Shown: positions 35,655 to 45,816, counted from the stretch's first letter. The stretch is DNA of 64,000 bases from Thermoguttaceae bacterium (GCA_025060325.1 JANXBW010000027.1:1-64000); one strand, 5' to 3'. Made by a program: numbers and translations. The notes: generated by a model not told the origin, from the letters alone.

Positions 35655-36587
35655 CTATAGGCCCCCCTTTAGCAGCCAGACTAAGATGCCCTTTTGGAGA
35701 TGAAGCCGATTGGCGGCCTGTTCAAGCACGATGCTCTGCGGGCCGTCGATCACCCCGTCGGTGACCTCTTCTCCGCGGTGAGCGGGCATACAGTGCATAA
35801 ACACGGCATTAGGAGCAGCTTGAGCCATCAGGATCTCGTTGACTTGATAAGCGGCAAAGTCCCGGCGACGCCGGTCTGCCTCGGCCTCTTGCCCCATGCT
35901 CGTCCACACGTCTGTGTACACGACGGTGGCGTCGCGGACGGCCTTGGCCGGGTCATCTGTCACCTGGAGCCCCCCTGTCATCCCACAGGCTACTAGCCTC
36001 CGCACATATTCATCGGCAAAGCGATAACCCGGCGGTGTGGCCATGACGAAGCGAACCCCCAGTTTCGCACAGGCCATGGCCAGACTTCGCGCCACATTGT
36101 TGCCATCGCCAATAAAAGCGACCTTTTGCCCCTCCAATGTGCCGAAATGTTCCTCGATCGTAAACAAATCGGCTAGTGCTTGGCAGGGATGGGAATAATC
36201 CGTCAGCCCGTTGATGACACTAACTGTGGCATAGCTAGCAAATTCTTCCACTTTGGCATGTTCGAATGCCCGCAGGACGATAACGTCCACATAGCGGCAG
36301 AGGACGCGGACAAAGTCGGAAAGCTTTTCCCGTTTGCCCAACCCGGTTTCTTCACCCAAAAACAGGCTGCTTCCGCCAAGCTGCACCATCGCCGATTGAA
36401 AGCTTACGCGTGTGCGGAGGGAGGGCTTTTCAAAAAGGAGGGCCATCACTCGGCCTGCCAAAACCGGCGTATATTCACCCCGCCGCCAACGGGCTTTAAG
36501 TTCGTGGGCAATGCGAAAAATCTCCCGAATTTCTTCGGGCCGAAGTGATTCCACGGTTAAAAGATGTCGCACCGGCTTCCGCTCCAT
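35655..36587 (-). CDS. argF: Ornithine carbamoyltransferase
   Basis: Makes citrulline from ornithine and carbamoyl phosphate. The 310-residue product has the carbamoyl-phosphate loop EKPSLRTRVSFQSAM (SLRTR at 56-60), HPCQALADLFTI at 133-136 onward and VAFIGDGNNVARS. The ornithine-specific DVWTSMGQE is at about 226, and HCMPAHRGEEV is at 265-275. The ATG at 36587 has GGGAGGAAG upstream. It is the last gene of argB-argD-argF on the minus strand, 166 bases after argD. Confidence 0.95.
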   Translation of the reverse strand: MERKPVRHLLTVESLRPEEIREIFRIAHELKARWRRGEYTPVLAGRVMALLFEKPSLRTRVSFQSAMVQLGGSSLFLGEETGLGKREKLSDFVRVLCRYVDVIVLRAFEHAKVEEFASYATVSVINGLTDYSHPCQALADLFTIEEHFGTLEGQKVAFIGDGNNVARSLAMACAKLGVRFVMATPPGYRFADEYVRRLVACGMTGGLQVTDDPAKAVRDATVVYTDVWTSMGQEAEADRRRRDFAAYQVNEILMAQAAPNAVFMHCMPAHRGEEVTDGVIDGPQSIVLEQAANRLHLQKGILVWLLKGGL

Positions 36588-36753
36588 CTCGAGCTTCCTC
36601 CCCGGTCAGATTACCCGCTTGTAAACGAAAACTATCATGGTGCCCAGGCCACTATCGGCCCAAATGAATGCCGAGGCAATTCGGAAAGTGGTTGGCTTCT
36701 CCTACTCCAGTTACAGCAAGGCGCTGTGACGCCGGCTTCCGGCGATCCGGCTT

Positions 36754-37944
36754 TCATGCGGCCTTTGCCACCTCCATCAGCACTTGTTCCAGGATGTGGC
36801 AGCCCTCTTCAAGTTGCTCGTTACTTAGCGTCATTGCGGGCAAAAGTCGCAGGACAGTCTCGTGAGTACAGTTGATGAGAAGTCCGCGGTCCAAGCAAGC
36901 CTGCACAATCCCCGCCCCCGGGATGTGAAGTTCGATACCGATCATGAGGCCAAGAATGCGGACTTCCCGGACAAGTGGGCAACGCGTGGCAAGCTCGGTG
37001 AGGCGTTTACGAAATTGTCCGCTGAGCTCGGCCACCCGTTCTAAGAGTCCTTCCTTTTCGATTGTTTCGATGGTGGCGATCCCGGCTCGGGCGGCGATAG
37101 GATTCCCGCCGAAGGTGGAAGCATGCATCCCCGGCCGCAGGTGAGCGGCAAGTTCCGGCTTGGCAAGCATCACTCCACCGGCCAGGCCTCCACACACTCC
37201 TTTAGCCAAGGTCATAATGTCCGGGACCACGTCATAATGTTGATAAGCAAACCACCTCCCTGTTCGTCCACAGCCCGTCTGGACCTCGTCGAAAATCAGC
37301 ACCAATCCGTTCTCGTCAGCCAATTGCCGTAATCCCCGGAGGAACTCTGGCGGGGCAATGCGGATGCCACCTTCTCCCTGGACTGGTTCGACGATAATGG
37401 CTGCAGTTTCTTCGTCAATTGAACGAGCCACTGCCTCCAGGTCGCCCCAGGGTGCGTAGACAAATCCGGGAACAAGGGGTTCAAAGCCCTCGTGATATTT
37501 GGCTTGGGCAGTGGCCGACAAAGCCCCGAAGGTCCGGCCATGAAAGCTGCCATCAAAACTAATGATCTTGTACCGGCCACGCGGCGTGGCAGCCCGGGCG
37601 AGCTTGATGGCCGCTTCCACCGCTTCTGCCCCAGAGTTGCAGAAAAACGCTTTGCCGCCAAAGCTCCGCTGGCTAAGAAGCTCGGCCCAGCGTCCTTGAG
37701 GTTCTGTGTACCAAGTGTTCGGCACGTGGATGAGCTGGCCGAGTTGTTCGCGGACGGCTTCTACCACACGGGGTGGACAATGGCCCAAAAGATTGCATCC
37801 CCACCCAGGGAAGAAATCCAAATACCGCCGCCCTTCCGCATCCCATACGTAGGAGCCTTCTCCCCGGACAAGGCACACAGGAAAGCGCCGGTAGTTGCCA
37901 ATAACATAGCGATCAAAAAGGGCGATAACTTCCTGCGAATTCAT
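36754..37944 (-). CDS. argD: Acetylornithine aminotransferase
   Basis: PLP-dependent class-III aminotransferase (396 residues) for the fourth step of arginine synthesis. It could also act on succinyl-diaminopimelate. Motifs are [64 protein letters not shown] and the Schiff-base Lys at about 248 in [11 protein letters not shown]. It sits between argB and argF, which favours ArgD over related aminotransferases. The ATG at 37944 is the only reasonable start. Confidence 0.93.
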   Translation of the reverse strand: MNSQEVIALFDRYVIGNYRRFPVCLVRGEGSYVWDAEGRRYLDFFPGWGCNLLGHCPPRVVEAVREQLGQLIHVPNTWYTEPQGRWAELLSQRSFGGKAFFCNSGAEAVEAAIKLARAATPRGRYKIISFDGSFHGRTFGALSATAQAKYHEGFEPLVPGFVYAPWGDLEAVARSIDEETAAIIVEPVQGEGGIRIAPPEFLRGLRQLADENGLVLIFDEVQTGCGRTGRWFAYQHYDVVPDIMTLAKGVCGGLAGGVMLAKPELAAHLRPGMHASTFGGNPIAARAGIATIETIEKEGLLERVAELSGQFRKRLTELATRCPLVREVRILGLMIGIELHIPGAGIVQACLDRGLLINCTHETVLRLLPAMTLSNEQLEEGCHILEQVLMEVAKAA

Positions 37945-38290
37945 CTTTCCGCATGCCTATTAAGTCAACGAAGTTAAGCGAACCTCTGGTCGCTACACAG
38001 ATGTTTGCGAAAGTTTACGCCTCAGTCGTTCGAGCTTTCCCGACGGATAACCCGCCGCGGGCACTTCCTTTTAAGAAAACGAAAACACGTTTCCTCAAAA
38101 AGAAAACACCCGGCCGCCGCGGGGGCTAGAACTGGCAATACTTCTTATCCGGCTGGACCCACGCTTTATTTGTCAAAAGCACCAGGCCTCCATGCCGGCC
38201 GGAGCAAAGCGGGCCTCCTTCGCACTAGGCTCGGCATTTCCCTTCCCCCGGGCCTCGGAGGCGGCTAGTCCCCAGTTGCAGCCTTCTGAA
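37945..38290. other. Spacer between argB and argD
   Basis: 346 bases between two same-strand arg genes, with A-rich runs (AAGAAAACGAAAACAC) around 38075-38105. No gene or clear promoter seen, but argD may have its own promoter here. Confidence 0.4.
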
Positions 38291-39238
38291 TTACGGCGCG
38301 GTTGGGGCCGCTTTCTCTGCAGGGACTTCCCCCGCCGCGATAGGCTGAGTCTCCCCCGGCTGATCGCGGACAATTTCCGTACCCACCCCGCGGTCCGTGT
38401 AGATTTCAAGGAGTAAGGAATGGGGGATGCGGCCGTCGATGATGTGGATTTTTTCTACCCCCGCGGCCAGCGTTTCCAAACAAGCCTCAATCTTGGGGAG
38501 CATGCCTCCTTCGAAAACGCCCTCGGCCATCAACCGGTGCGCCTCTCGCGCGGAAAGCGACGGTATCAGGGATTGTGGATCGTCCTTGCGTCGCCGCACA
38601 CCGTTGACGTCGCTGAGGAAGACCAGTTTCTCTGCCCGAAGGGCCATGGCCACCGCCATGGCGGCGGTATCTGCGTTGACATTAAGCTTCTCCCCCGCTG
38701 GTCCAACGGCGATCGAAGGAATCACGGGGATCTGGCCGTCGCGAAGGACCTCCTCCAACTTTTGGCAGTCAACCCGACTGACCTCACCCACTAGACCCAA
38801 ATCCAATTGAGTACCATTACTTTCGCACAGGCGGATCCGCTGGCCGAAAAGCACCGGTTCCGTTCCCGGGTGAAGTGGCCGGGCCCGTCCCCCATGCCGA
38901 CTGATCCTGTTGACCAAATCCTGGCAAATCTCTTGAGTCAGTACCCGGTCCACGATGGCCAAGGTCTTCTCGCAGGTATACCGCCTGCCGTGAATGAACC
39001 GAGGCTCAAGGCCCGCCTCCCGCATTGCCCGGCTGATGGCTGCCCCACCGCCGTGGACGAGTACCGGCCGCATTCCCACTGTCTCCATAAACACCACGTC
39101 AAGAAGCATGCTGTCCAAGGCGGCCGAATTTTCCATCAGGCTTCCGCCCAACTTGATCACCGTGGTCTTGCCGCGGAACCGCCGGATCCATTGCATTGCC
39201 TCAATCAGGATTTCCGCCTTTTCGATGGCCGCTAACAC
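38291..39238 (-). CDS. argB: Acetylglutamate kinase
   Basis: Amino-acid kinase that phosphorylates N-acetylglutamate in the second step of arginine synthesis. The 315-residue product has [15 protein letters not shown] (GGS at 31-33), the HGGG motif at 62-65 ([14 protein letters not shown]) and [34 protein letters not shown] and GVGTEIVRD come near the end, followed by an extra tail of about 25 Pro/Ala-rich residues. The middle segment [20 protein letters not shown] departs from the more usual DEETMEVVEMVL but keeps the arrangement. It heads the arg set on the minus strand. Confidence 0.93.
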   Translation of the reverse strand: MLAAIEKAEILIEAMQWIRRFRGKTTVIKLGGSLMENSAALDSMLLDVVFMETVGMRPVLVHGGGAAISRAMREAGLEPRFIHGRRYTCEKTLAIVDRVLTQEICQDLVNRISRHGGRARPLHPGTEPVLFGQRIRLCESNGTQLDLGLVGEVSRVDCQKLEEVLRDGQIPVIPSIAVGPAGEKLNVNADTAAMAVAMALRAEKLVFLSDVNGVRRRKDDPQSLIPSLSAREAHRLMAEGVFEGGMLPKIEACLETLAAGVEKIHIIDGRIPHSLLLEIYTDRGVGTEIVRDQPGETQPIAAGEVPAEKAAPTAP

Positions 39239-40335
39239 CCCAGCACCTCCCTTAACTCATTGAGCCGGGCTTGGAAGCATCGTTTATCGCCGCAGTTAGC
39301 GGGCGCCTGTCCGCAAGGAAAACTGGTTGCGAGGAACTGGTTGCCGTCGGACCTCGGTGGCACTTAAGCGCCCTCTTCGGCCACCGCGACCAAGCCGGTC
39401 TGCCAGCCGCGGGCGTCTTTTTCCGCTGTTTGCCCAAAAATGGATACCCCTCCTGGGAAGGAGGGGTAACGGCAGAGGTCAAGATGGCGTTAAGTGGGAC
39501 GATTGATACAGTTTATCGCTTCCCAAGTGGCGACGTCAACGAACGATCGGCGGCCCCCGATTCGCCCTACCGAGCTGGTGTTTTCCGCTTAAGCGACAAA
39601 TCCCATCGATTAGTGTCTAGGCCCGGCCATTGAGCTGCCAGGCCGCTGCCAGTGGCGCCGGGGTGGGATCGCTTACGCCTTGAGTGTTATTCTTGGCGCG
39701 GAAAGTAAGACGAAACTCCCAGACCGGTGGCAAAAGGTGGGACTTAGGGACCGGCCTCCCTTCAACCCCGCGGATTTTTCACGTCGATTGCCGCCTTGAC
39801 GGTGGGCGGGGTGGTGCCAGAGTTTGTACCGGGAGAGTCCTAAAATCTGCCGAACTGGGGCCGTATAGTCTGCGGCCCGACAAGGTACAAGATCTCAAGT
39901 GGCGACCCAAAACCGGCCGATTGGTGGCTGCTGGGCTTGTCCGACCCCCGGGAGGTTTGGGTCGGAAGCTACTTCTTCGCAAGATCGCACCCGAATCGCG
40001 CCGATTTGTCGGTTTTCGTGCCGCGGGGGTAGGCTCTCCTCTTCGATGCTGGTTCGGCTAACCTGCTAGAAGCAAGAGTTGACCCAGGCTTCTACCTTCG
40101 GATTAAGGGAAAGGTGAGCCGGGATTGCGATCGAGACCGCTCGCCCTCGATTTGGCGACCCCAGTTCGGTTCTCGAGTCTTCCTGATCTGTGGTCGGCCG
40201 GTCGCCCTTTTGGGCAAGGGATACACCTAGGCGGAACCGCTTTTGGGGTGATGGAAAACATTCGCCGGCTGAGTGGCGCGCTACAGGTCCCTTCGCCTGG
40301 ACCAGGGGCTACCTTCCCTCGGGCCTCGAGAAAGT
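39239..40335. other. 1.1-kb gene-poor region between lptF-like gene and argB
   Basis: No recognisable gene on either strand. It holds a strong 9-bp hairpin (39445-39468) and a 7-bp hairpin CCGACCC/GGGTCGG (39941-39965). The argB promoter probably lies near its left end, but I cannot place it. Confidence 0.4.
39436..39468 (-). terminator. Strong hairpin, probable minus-strand terminator
   Basis: TACCCCTCC (39445-39453) and GGAGGGGTA (39460-39468) form a perfect 9-bp stem with a 6-base loop. On the minus strand it is followed by TCCATTTTTGGG. It could end transcripts coming from the lptF side before argB. Confidence 0.5.
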
Positions 40336-41475
40336 CTACACCGGCACCCCGCGCAGGAGCAGAATTCCGGCGAGGAACAAGCCTAAGTTTGCGCACCAAA
40401 TTGCAATTGGCGGCAGATATCCAAGTGTTGTGATTTGATCGCTAAACATTAGCAGCGGGTAGTACGCCACCGACACCGGGGTAAAGCAGAGGAAAAAGCC
40501 TGTCAGGAGGTTTTCACTGTGAACTCGCATCGCCACGGCCAGCCCTACCAAAGCGAAACCGAGGCAGCTAAACCCGTTCGCCCATCGCCGAATCGGTTCT
40601 GTCACAAGACGGCGGAGTTGTTGCTCCAGCTCTCGACGCTGTCGCTGGGCCTGAGCCTTTTCGGAGCTGCCGGCCGGGGCAGCTAACTCCGTGGCTAAGA
40701 CTCGGGCTAGTTCGGCACGGAGCTTTTCCGCTGCTTGAGGAATCTCCGCCATGGCCAGCCAATGTCTATTCACCGGTCGGGAAGCTGGCTCCAGGGGGAT
40801 TACCCGCTCAATAGTGTCCGGAAAAAAACCGTAGCTTTTCTCCCCGGCGGTGATATCTCCGCGAGAGCATCGCAACACCAAATTCCCGCGATCCGGATCG
40901 ATGAGAATCTCTACCATTTCTGCCGAGATAGTGATTTCCGGCTGTTCCCCTCGGCCCGGGATGGTAATGACCGCATCCCGTAGGCGGTTCCCCTCCACTT
41001 CCCGAACCACCACGGAAAAGTACGGCGTTGTTAAACTCTTGTCCAACCGCAGCCGAGCCAAAGCGATTCGGGGGAGCGACCTGTAGATCACCCGGCGCAT
41101 TCCCGGCCGTCCCCACATCGCACTAAGTTCGTAACAACCGACGGTAATAACACTGAGAATCGTTCCCCAGGTTAGGACGTTCCAAGCTATTCGCAACGGG
41201 TGAATCCCCGCGGCGGCAAGCGCTAGGAACTCGTTGGCACCAGCAAGTCTGCTGAAGACGACACTGACGGAAAGGAGGACACACACCGGGATCGTTATCC
41301 CCAGCACTTCAGGCAGGAAATAGGGGAGAATTTCGACCACTACGGCCGGGGGCAAACCGTTGCGAAGACCTTCTCGGGCACCCATTACGCCCACGAGGAA
41401 GAAGGTGGTAATTCCCACCGCGAGAATGAAAGCCTTGACGAGTTCGCCGAGGACATGCCTTGTCCAGATTTTCAT
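40336..41475 (-). CDS. LptF/LptG (YjgP/YjgQ) family permease
   Basis: A 379-residue inner-membrane protein with six spans: three near the start, a soluble beta-jellyroll domain in the middle and three at the end. Recognisable segments are the opening IWTRHVLGELVKAFILAVG, FSRLAGANEFLALAAAGIHP (the coupling-helix region) and RRWANGFSCLGFALVGLAVA. LptF and LptG form the channel of the LptB2FGC transporter that moves lipopolysaccharide to the outer membrane. Which paralogue this is cannot be decided. The ATG at 41475 has GCGGGA upstream. Confidence 0.85.
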   Translation of the reverse strand: MKIWTRHVLGELVKAFILAVGITTFFLVGVMGAREGLRNGLPPAVVVEILPYFLPEVLGITIPVCVLLSVSVVFSRLAGANEFLALAAAGIHPLRIAWNVLTWGTILSVITVGCYELSAMWGRPGMRRVIYRSLPRIALARLRLDKSLTTPYFSVVVREVEGNRLRDAVITIPGRGEQPEITISAEMVEILIDPDRGNLVLRCSRGDITAGEKSYGFFPDTIERVIPLEPASRPVNRHWLAMAEIPQAAEKLRAELARVLATELAAPAGSSEKAQAQRQRRELEQQLRRLVTEPIRRWANGFSCLGFALVGLAVAMRVHSENLLTGFFLCFTPVSVAYYPLLMFSDQITTLGYLPPIAIWCANLGLFLAGILLLRGVPV

Positions 41476-41600
41476 TCGGGCTATTCCCGCCGCATCGTGG
41501 CCAAGGCCCGTGCAACTCCCGGGGAAACTTCCTCACGTGAATGGCCCATTTGGTGAAAGGACCGGTGCCGCCGGAACACGCACGGTAAGCCGGAAGGACA

Positions 41601-42071
41601 TCAACCACCCCCGGAGGGAGGCCCGAGCATCTTTTCTAGAATTTCGGCCGCGGTGCGAACGAATTCCGGACAAATTGTGCGGAAAACATTAGCCTGCTTG
41701 GCAGCGGCGAATGCCTCCGGCGAGGCAATGTCCCGACCGATAAGTTGCCGGCAATCGATGGATCCGTGCCGCTCGATAAATCGTCGACAGAATTCTTGGA
41801 CGGCCTCGTAAACCTTCTCGCGGTTAGCCACGTCGGCTCCCACCCCATTCCCGAGCGAAAGTCCCAGGATGGCCACTGCCCCGCTTACTGCTCCACAAGC
41901 ATAGCCTAGTCGGCCCAAACCACCACCGAAGCCGGCCCCAAGCTTGGCCGCGGTGGCTTCATCCAAGCCAAAACGGGGCCCAAAAACGGCAAGAATAGCC
42001 TGGGAGCAAGCATAGCCGCTTGTGAACTTGGCAACGGCCTCTGATGCTAAGCTGGACTGTCCGGTCGTCAT
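41601..42071 (-). CDS. C_GCAxxG_C_C family protein
   Basis: A 156-residue protein of the putative redox-active C_GCAxxG_C_C family. It has the conserved Cys in SGYACSQAILAVFG, the motif GYACGAVSGAVAILGL and further Cys residues (EFCRRFIERHGSIDCRQLIG, FRTICPEFV). Members are small Cys-rich proteins suspected to bind a metal cluster or mediate redox chemistry; function is unproven. The ATG at 42071 is preceded by AGGATCC. It lies 125 bases upstream of the LptF/LptG-type gene on the same strand. Confidence 0.85.
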   Translation of the reverse strand: MTTGQSSLASEAVAKFTSGYACSQAILAVFGPRFGLDEATAAKLGAGFGGGLGRLGYACGAVSGAVAILGLSLGNGVGADVANREKVYEAVQEFCRRFIERHGSIDCRQLIGRDIASPEAFAAAKQANVFRTICPEFVRTAAEILEKMLGPPSGGG

Positions 42072-42397
42072 CGGGTTGGATCCTGATTTCGGAAATTTGA
42101 AGTTGACCCTGGTTTTGGGGGATCAAGTCGGTCCGAAAAAAATTGACCGTTAGCAAAGGCGGCTTTCGTTGTAAAGGAAGCTTGTGCCCGACCGGAGAAA
42201 CTTCCCCGGCGAATGCCCGCATCGCCCGGAGGCAATTTCCAAGCATGGAAGGAGACCCCAAGAGTACTCGGCGCGCCCATGGGGCCGAATCCCACAACTT
42301 ACGCCCAGCTACTACCAAGAGGGGCTTCCCAAAGTGCACGCGGAAAGGGTGCCCGAGGCCCAATCGATGCGCACCACGTGGTTCTCGGCCATTCGTC

Positions 42398-42443
42398 TTT
42401 TTAATAAACACAAAGCCGCATTTTTAATAAACGCAAAGCCGCA
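42398..42443. repeat. Tandem direct repeat, two 23-base units
   Basis: Units at 42398-42420 and 42421-42443 both begin TTTTTAATAAAC and end CAAAGCCGCA. They differ at one base (A versus G after TTTTTAATAAAC). They are much more AT-rich than the surroundings, and the second unit runs into the hairpin at 42438. Confidence 0.85.
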
Positions 42444-42471
42444 CCCACCCGCCGCCTAAGGTAGGTGCGGC
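42438..42471 (-). terminator. Hairpin, possible terminator of the downstream-facing oxidoreductase transcript
   Basis: GCCGCACCCACC (42438-42449) and GGTAGGTGCGGC (42460-42471) pair over 12 positions with one mismatch. On the minus strand the stem is followed by TTTGCGTTTATT. It lies about 270 bases past the stop at 42741. Confidence 0.5.
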
Positions 42472-42552
42472 TAAGAACTCGGTTAATCTCCCTCCTGTGG
42501 GCCGCAGGCAATGTCGGAAGTTTCTCGAGGTCCGTGGTACAAACGCTCCCCG

Positions 42553-42669
42553 CACCACAAGCGTGGTGGAGATCTAAGCCCTGCTTAATCTATAGCCGCC
42601 CAACGCCGCAGGCTGGGGAACGAACTTGCCGTCGCTTCTGCGACGCTCGTTCTCTTCGCGAGCGTCCCC
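42553..42669. ncRNA. Cluster of hairpins, possible structured RNA (tentative)
   Basis: CACCAC/GTGGTG (42553-42568, 4-base loop) is followed by a compound element. That element comprises GGGGA (42615-42619) with TCCCC (42665-42669), GAACGA (42618-42623) with TCGTTC (42647-42652) and GTCGC (42631-42635) with GCGAC (42640-42644). An alternative is GCTCG (42645-42649) with CGAGC (42659-42663). It does not match tmRNA, SRP RNA or RNase P RNA as far as I can tell. It may instead be a 3' untranslated structure. Confidence 0.3.
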
Positions 42670-42740
42670 AAGTAGACAACCGGACACTCGCGACAGGGAG
42701 CGTGGATGATGGGCGGCGCAGTGCGCAGGGGCCTAATCGT

Positions 42741-44060
42741 TTACGCGAGCTCCCAACCCGGCCGGCACACCGGCTTCACCAGGGTTTCAAGGCCTTCGAT
42801 GTTGGTCACCCGCATGTTCGCGGCGTCCCATTCCACTTTCGGCCCAACACCGGGGACAGCGGCCACCCAGACGGCCAAGTTCCCAAGAAGCACTGTTTCC
42901 GTCAGTGGGCTGGCATAGTCCGGGAAGTTGGACATCGCCGGCTCGCCACCTTTAATTGCTTCGATCCATTCCTCGAAGTGGCCGGGCGATCGCTTGAATT
43001 GCACATCCGGGATGGCCACGTTACCCAGCATCTCGAACCGATCGCAGTAGTCACCCGGCGAATAGAGCTTACCTTTCTCGCCGATAATCAGGGCGCCACT
43101 TGCGGCCGGATCCCGTCCGTCAAGGAGCTCCTTGGGCGGCCGTTTGCCTCCGTCGTACCACACAAGCTTCAGAGCGGGCCGGTCACCGCGAGCCGGGAAT
43201 TCGTACGTGATAACCGACCACTTGGGGAAGCTGTCGCCGTTGTGACCGGATGTTTCCGCCTGCATCGATACCGGATCGCGAAGGTCCAAGGCGGCAAACG
43301 GCATGTTGAGGGTGTGGCAGGCCATGTCGCCAAGCGCCCCGGTGCCAAAGTCCCAATAGCCCCGCCAGGCAAACGGGTGATAACCGTCGGCGTAAGGACG
43401 GACCGGTGCTGGCCCAAGCCACAAATCCCACTTCACATGCGGCGGACAGGGCTTGGGCTCGGGTCGATTACCCCCCTGGGGCCAGATCGGCCGATTCGTC
43501 CACACATGCACTTCCGATACCTTGCCCAGGGCGCCTGCCTTGACAATCGCCGCCGCTCGCCGCAGCCCGTCGGTAGCCGTTCCTTGGTTACCCATCTGGG
43601 TGGCCACGCCCATTTCTCGCGCCACCTTGCCCATCAAGCGGGCTTCGTAAACAGTCCGGGTCAGCGGCTTTTGGCAGAAGCAATGCATCTTCATCCGCAT
43701 GGCCATCACACCGGCCAGGGCGTGTGTATGATCGGCCGTGCTAATGGTCACCGCGTCGATCTTTCCTTCGTTTTCCTCCAACATCTTGCGGAAATCGGTG
43801 TACCGCTTTGCACCAGCGAACCGGCTCGCCGCTGCGTTGAGGCGGTTTTCGTCGATGTCGCAGATGGCCACCACATCGCCGAATCGGGCTGCGTCGGCCG
43901 AGTCACTCGAACCTTTGCCCCCGATCCCGATGCAGCCGAATTGGATTCGCTCATTGGGCGACTTTGCCTGCTGCGCCCCAACCGTACGAACAACGTACAC
44001 ACCGATGCCGGCCCAAGCCGCTGCCCGAAGGAAGCCTCTTCGATCCGACTTTACCTTCAT
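42741..44060 (-). CDS. Tat-exported Gfo/Idh/MocA-family oxidoreductase
   Basis: A 439-residue dehydrogenase with a twin-arginine signal at the very start (KSDRRGFLRAAAWAGIG). The Rossmann motif is GCIGIGGKGSSD (about 43-54) and the catalytic-region motif is CQKPLTRTVYEA (QKP at 130-132). C-terminal sequences typical of the large planctomycete clade follow (DWDAANMRVTN-like segment, LGNLAVWVA). It is probably secreted with bound NAD(P); the sugar substrate is unknown. The ATG at 44060 has GGAG eight bases upstream. An in-frame GTG three codons earlier overlaps that site and is rejected. The opposite strand carries a long open frame that is a shadow. Confidence 0.9.
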   Translation of the reverse strand: MKVKSDRRGFLRAAAWAGIGVYVVRTVGAQQAKSPNERIQFGCIGIGGKGSSDSADAARFGDVVAICDIDENRLNAAASRFAGAKRYTDFRKMLEENEGKIDAVTISTADHTHALAGVMAMRMKMHCFCQKPLTRTVYEARLMGKVAREMGVATQMGNQGTATDGLRRAAAIVKAGALGKVSEVHVWTNRPIWPQGGNRPEPKPCPPHVKWDLWLGPAPVRPYADGYHPFAWRGYWDFGTGALGDMACHTLNMPFAALDLRDPVSMQAETSGHNGDSFPKWSVITYEFPARGDRPALKLVWYDGGKRPPKELLDGRDPAASGALIIGEKGKLYSPGDYCDRFEMLGNVAIPDVQFKRSPGHFEEWIEAIKGGEPAMSNFPDYASPLTETVLLGNLAVWVAAVPGVGPKVEWDAANMRVTNIEGLETLVKPVCRPGWELA

Positions 44061-45001
44061 GCTGCACACTCCTTCAGAGGTTTACAGGACCAAGGTGAAC
44101 TGTTGCGGCAAATGCACCGATGCCGCTCCGTTTCAACAACATTTGTTTAAAGTTGACTACGAGGAGCTCAATCCCGGTGGGCGATTGAGTCACCAAGCCG
44201 TCCGGTGGCACATGGCTGTGTCAAACATTCCGTTACCATACCGGCTTGATCCGCTAGGTGCAAGAACCTGCCTCGGACGCTCGGCAGATGGTCGAGACTT
44301 GCAACGGCACTCTAAGCGAGAAGCCTCATCGGTGGGGGCTTGGCCGGACGTTCGTCCATAGGAGCTCGGACCACCATGCTGGGAGCCAGGCTCTCAAGTG
44401 TGTGGGTAACCTTGCGCCACCCTTTGGATCCGGGAGAATCCCCCATGCGAGTGTGCCACCCGCGTGCTTTTTGGGCCTGATGAACCCGAGTTTTTGCGCA
44501 CCCAGCAAATTTCCCCGGCCAGCACAACCGCGGAATAGGGCCTCGCCGAGGAGAAAGCCCTGTTTTTGGGAACGGATTGTTGATCGAGGGACAACTTGAG
44601 AAATGGGCGCGCAGCCGCCTCTAATTACGAAGGCCAACCGACCTTAACGAAGCTTATCTGGTTGCCCGAAAGATTCGCGGCCAGAAGCTCGGCCTCCTGA
44701 GGGTGCCCCTTACCCCTCCCTGCTCTGACTTGTGTAAGACTCATCAAAGAGGTGGCTTCGGCCCCGGCGGAACTAGCCGCCATTTGCCTCGTTTGGGGGG
44801 GTAAAAGGCTCGGTCGACGGTGTTAAAGGCTTGGATGATTCCTCTGCGCAAGCGATGGTCATTCAAGGATGGTTAGCCGTTTCCTGGCAGGACTTTTCCC
44901 GCCCGCGGCGGATCGCCCCAGACGTGCTTGCGCGAGTGATGCGAGGAGACTAGGCCTACGTAAAAGGCGAAAGATTTTCCGCGGTGCGGCAATTTTAGTT
45001 A
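44061..45001. other. Divergent intergenic region of about 940 bases
   Basis: Between the Tat oxidoreductase (-) and the sigma-factor gene (+). Short frames on both strands show no recognisable content. Promoters for both flanking units are expected but not assignable. Confidence 0.4.
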
Positions 45002-45031
45002 GTGGAAGAGCGCCGGTCGGAAAGGGCGATA

Positions 45032-45613
45032 ATGGGCCGATCAACCAGTGAACCCCCCCAATTGGGCGATAACGCCCGGCGTTCCGAGCCAACGGACCTC
45101 GCCGACCATCGTCCGTGGCTTCGGGCGGTGGTTTATGCGCGGCTGGGGAGTTGGGATGGGGTGGATGACGTGCTTCAGGAGGTGGCTTTGGCCGCCGTCC
45201 AGCACAATCCCCCCAAAGGAACTCGCTTCAAGCCTTGGCTACGGCGCGTTGCGATCCGTCAGGCCCTGCTCTATCGCCGTCGCACGGGAAGACAACGGCG
45301 GCGGGATGAGGCCGTCGCTCAGCTCCTAACTGAAACCGATGGAAATGGTCGGCTCTTAAGCCCAGACCCGTTGGAGTGGCTCCTTCAGCAGGAACAGTCT
45401 TACTTAGTGCAGAAGGCCCTTGAGCAACTGCCAGCTGTGGATGCGGAAATCTTGCTTTTAAAGTACGGGGAAGACTGGAGTTACGACCAGATAGCGGAGC
45501 ATCTTGGCACTACGGCGCCGGCGGTCCAGGCTCGGCTTCACCGGGCCCGGATGAGGTTGCGGAGGGTTTTAACCGGGCTGAGCCGAGCTAGCCTAGGGAA
45601 GGGGAACGAATGA
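45032..45613 (+). CDS. ECF-type RNA polymerase sigma factor
   Basis: A 193-residue sigma-70-family protein with the two ECF regions. Region 2 runs from HRPWLRAVVYARLG-like text through DDVLQEVALAAVQHNPP and FKPWLRRVAIRQALLYRRR. Region 4 is LEQLPAVDAEILLLKYGEDW, then SYDQIAEHLGTTAPAVQARL and HRARMRLRRVL. It would direct transcription of a specific regulon. The ATG at 45032 is favoured (GGAAAGG upstream); a GTG at 45002 would add ten residues. The next two genes on the same strand encode a membrane protein with an anti-sigma layout and a PDZ protein, a common planctomycete set. Confidence 0.9.
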   Translation: MGRSTSEPPQLGDNARRSEPTDLADHRPWLRAVVYARLGSWDGVDDVLQEVALAAVQHNPPKGTRFKPWLRRVAIRQALLYRRRTGRQRRRDEAVAQLLTETDGNGRLLSPDPLEWLLQQEQSYLVQKALEQLPAVDAEILLLKYGEDWSYDQIAEHLGTTAPAVQARLHRARMRLRRVLTGLSRASLGKGNE

Positions 45614-45816
45614 CCCGGCGGATAGCTTTAGAAATTTGTTTTGGGGCCGGATGGGGTGAGATGGCGTACAGAGATGGCCAAAGTTGGAAACTGGGTCCCG
45701 GCCTAAATGGCTAAGGCGTATTCGGGCCACCACTGTCGTATGGGTGGGAGCAGGGTTTTGAGGTCTTAAGGCTCAGTCGAAGGGCAAACGGGCAGCTTGG
45801 GGAGAAGCCGGAAGTC

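Larger units (their letters stand above)
42072..42740. other. Structured intergenic region
   Basis: 669 bases between two minus-strand genes. It contains a tandem 23-base repeat (42398-42443) and several strong hairpins (42438-42471, 42553-42568, 42615-42669). No protein-coding gene is evident. The plus-strand long frame that starts here and runs to 44150 is antisense to the oxidoreductase gene. Confidence 0.5.

Noticed and set aside
42553-42669. tmRNA, SRP RNA or RNase P RNA
   Set aside because: The conserved ends and core sequences of these RNAs are not present; only generic hairpins are seen.
42465-44150. 561-codon plus-strand open frame
   Set aside because: It lies antisense to a clear Tat-exported Gfo/Idh/MocA gene and shows biased shadow composition with no domain.
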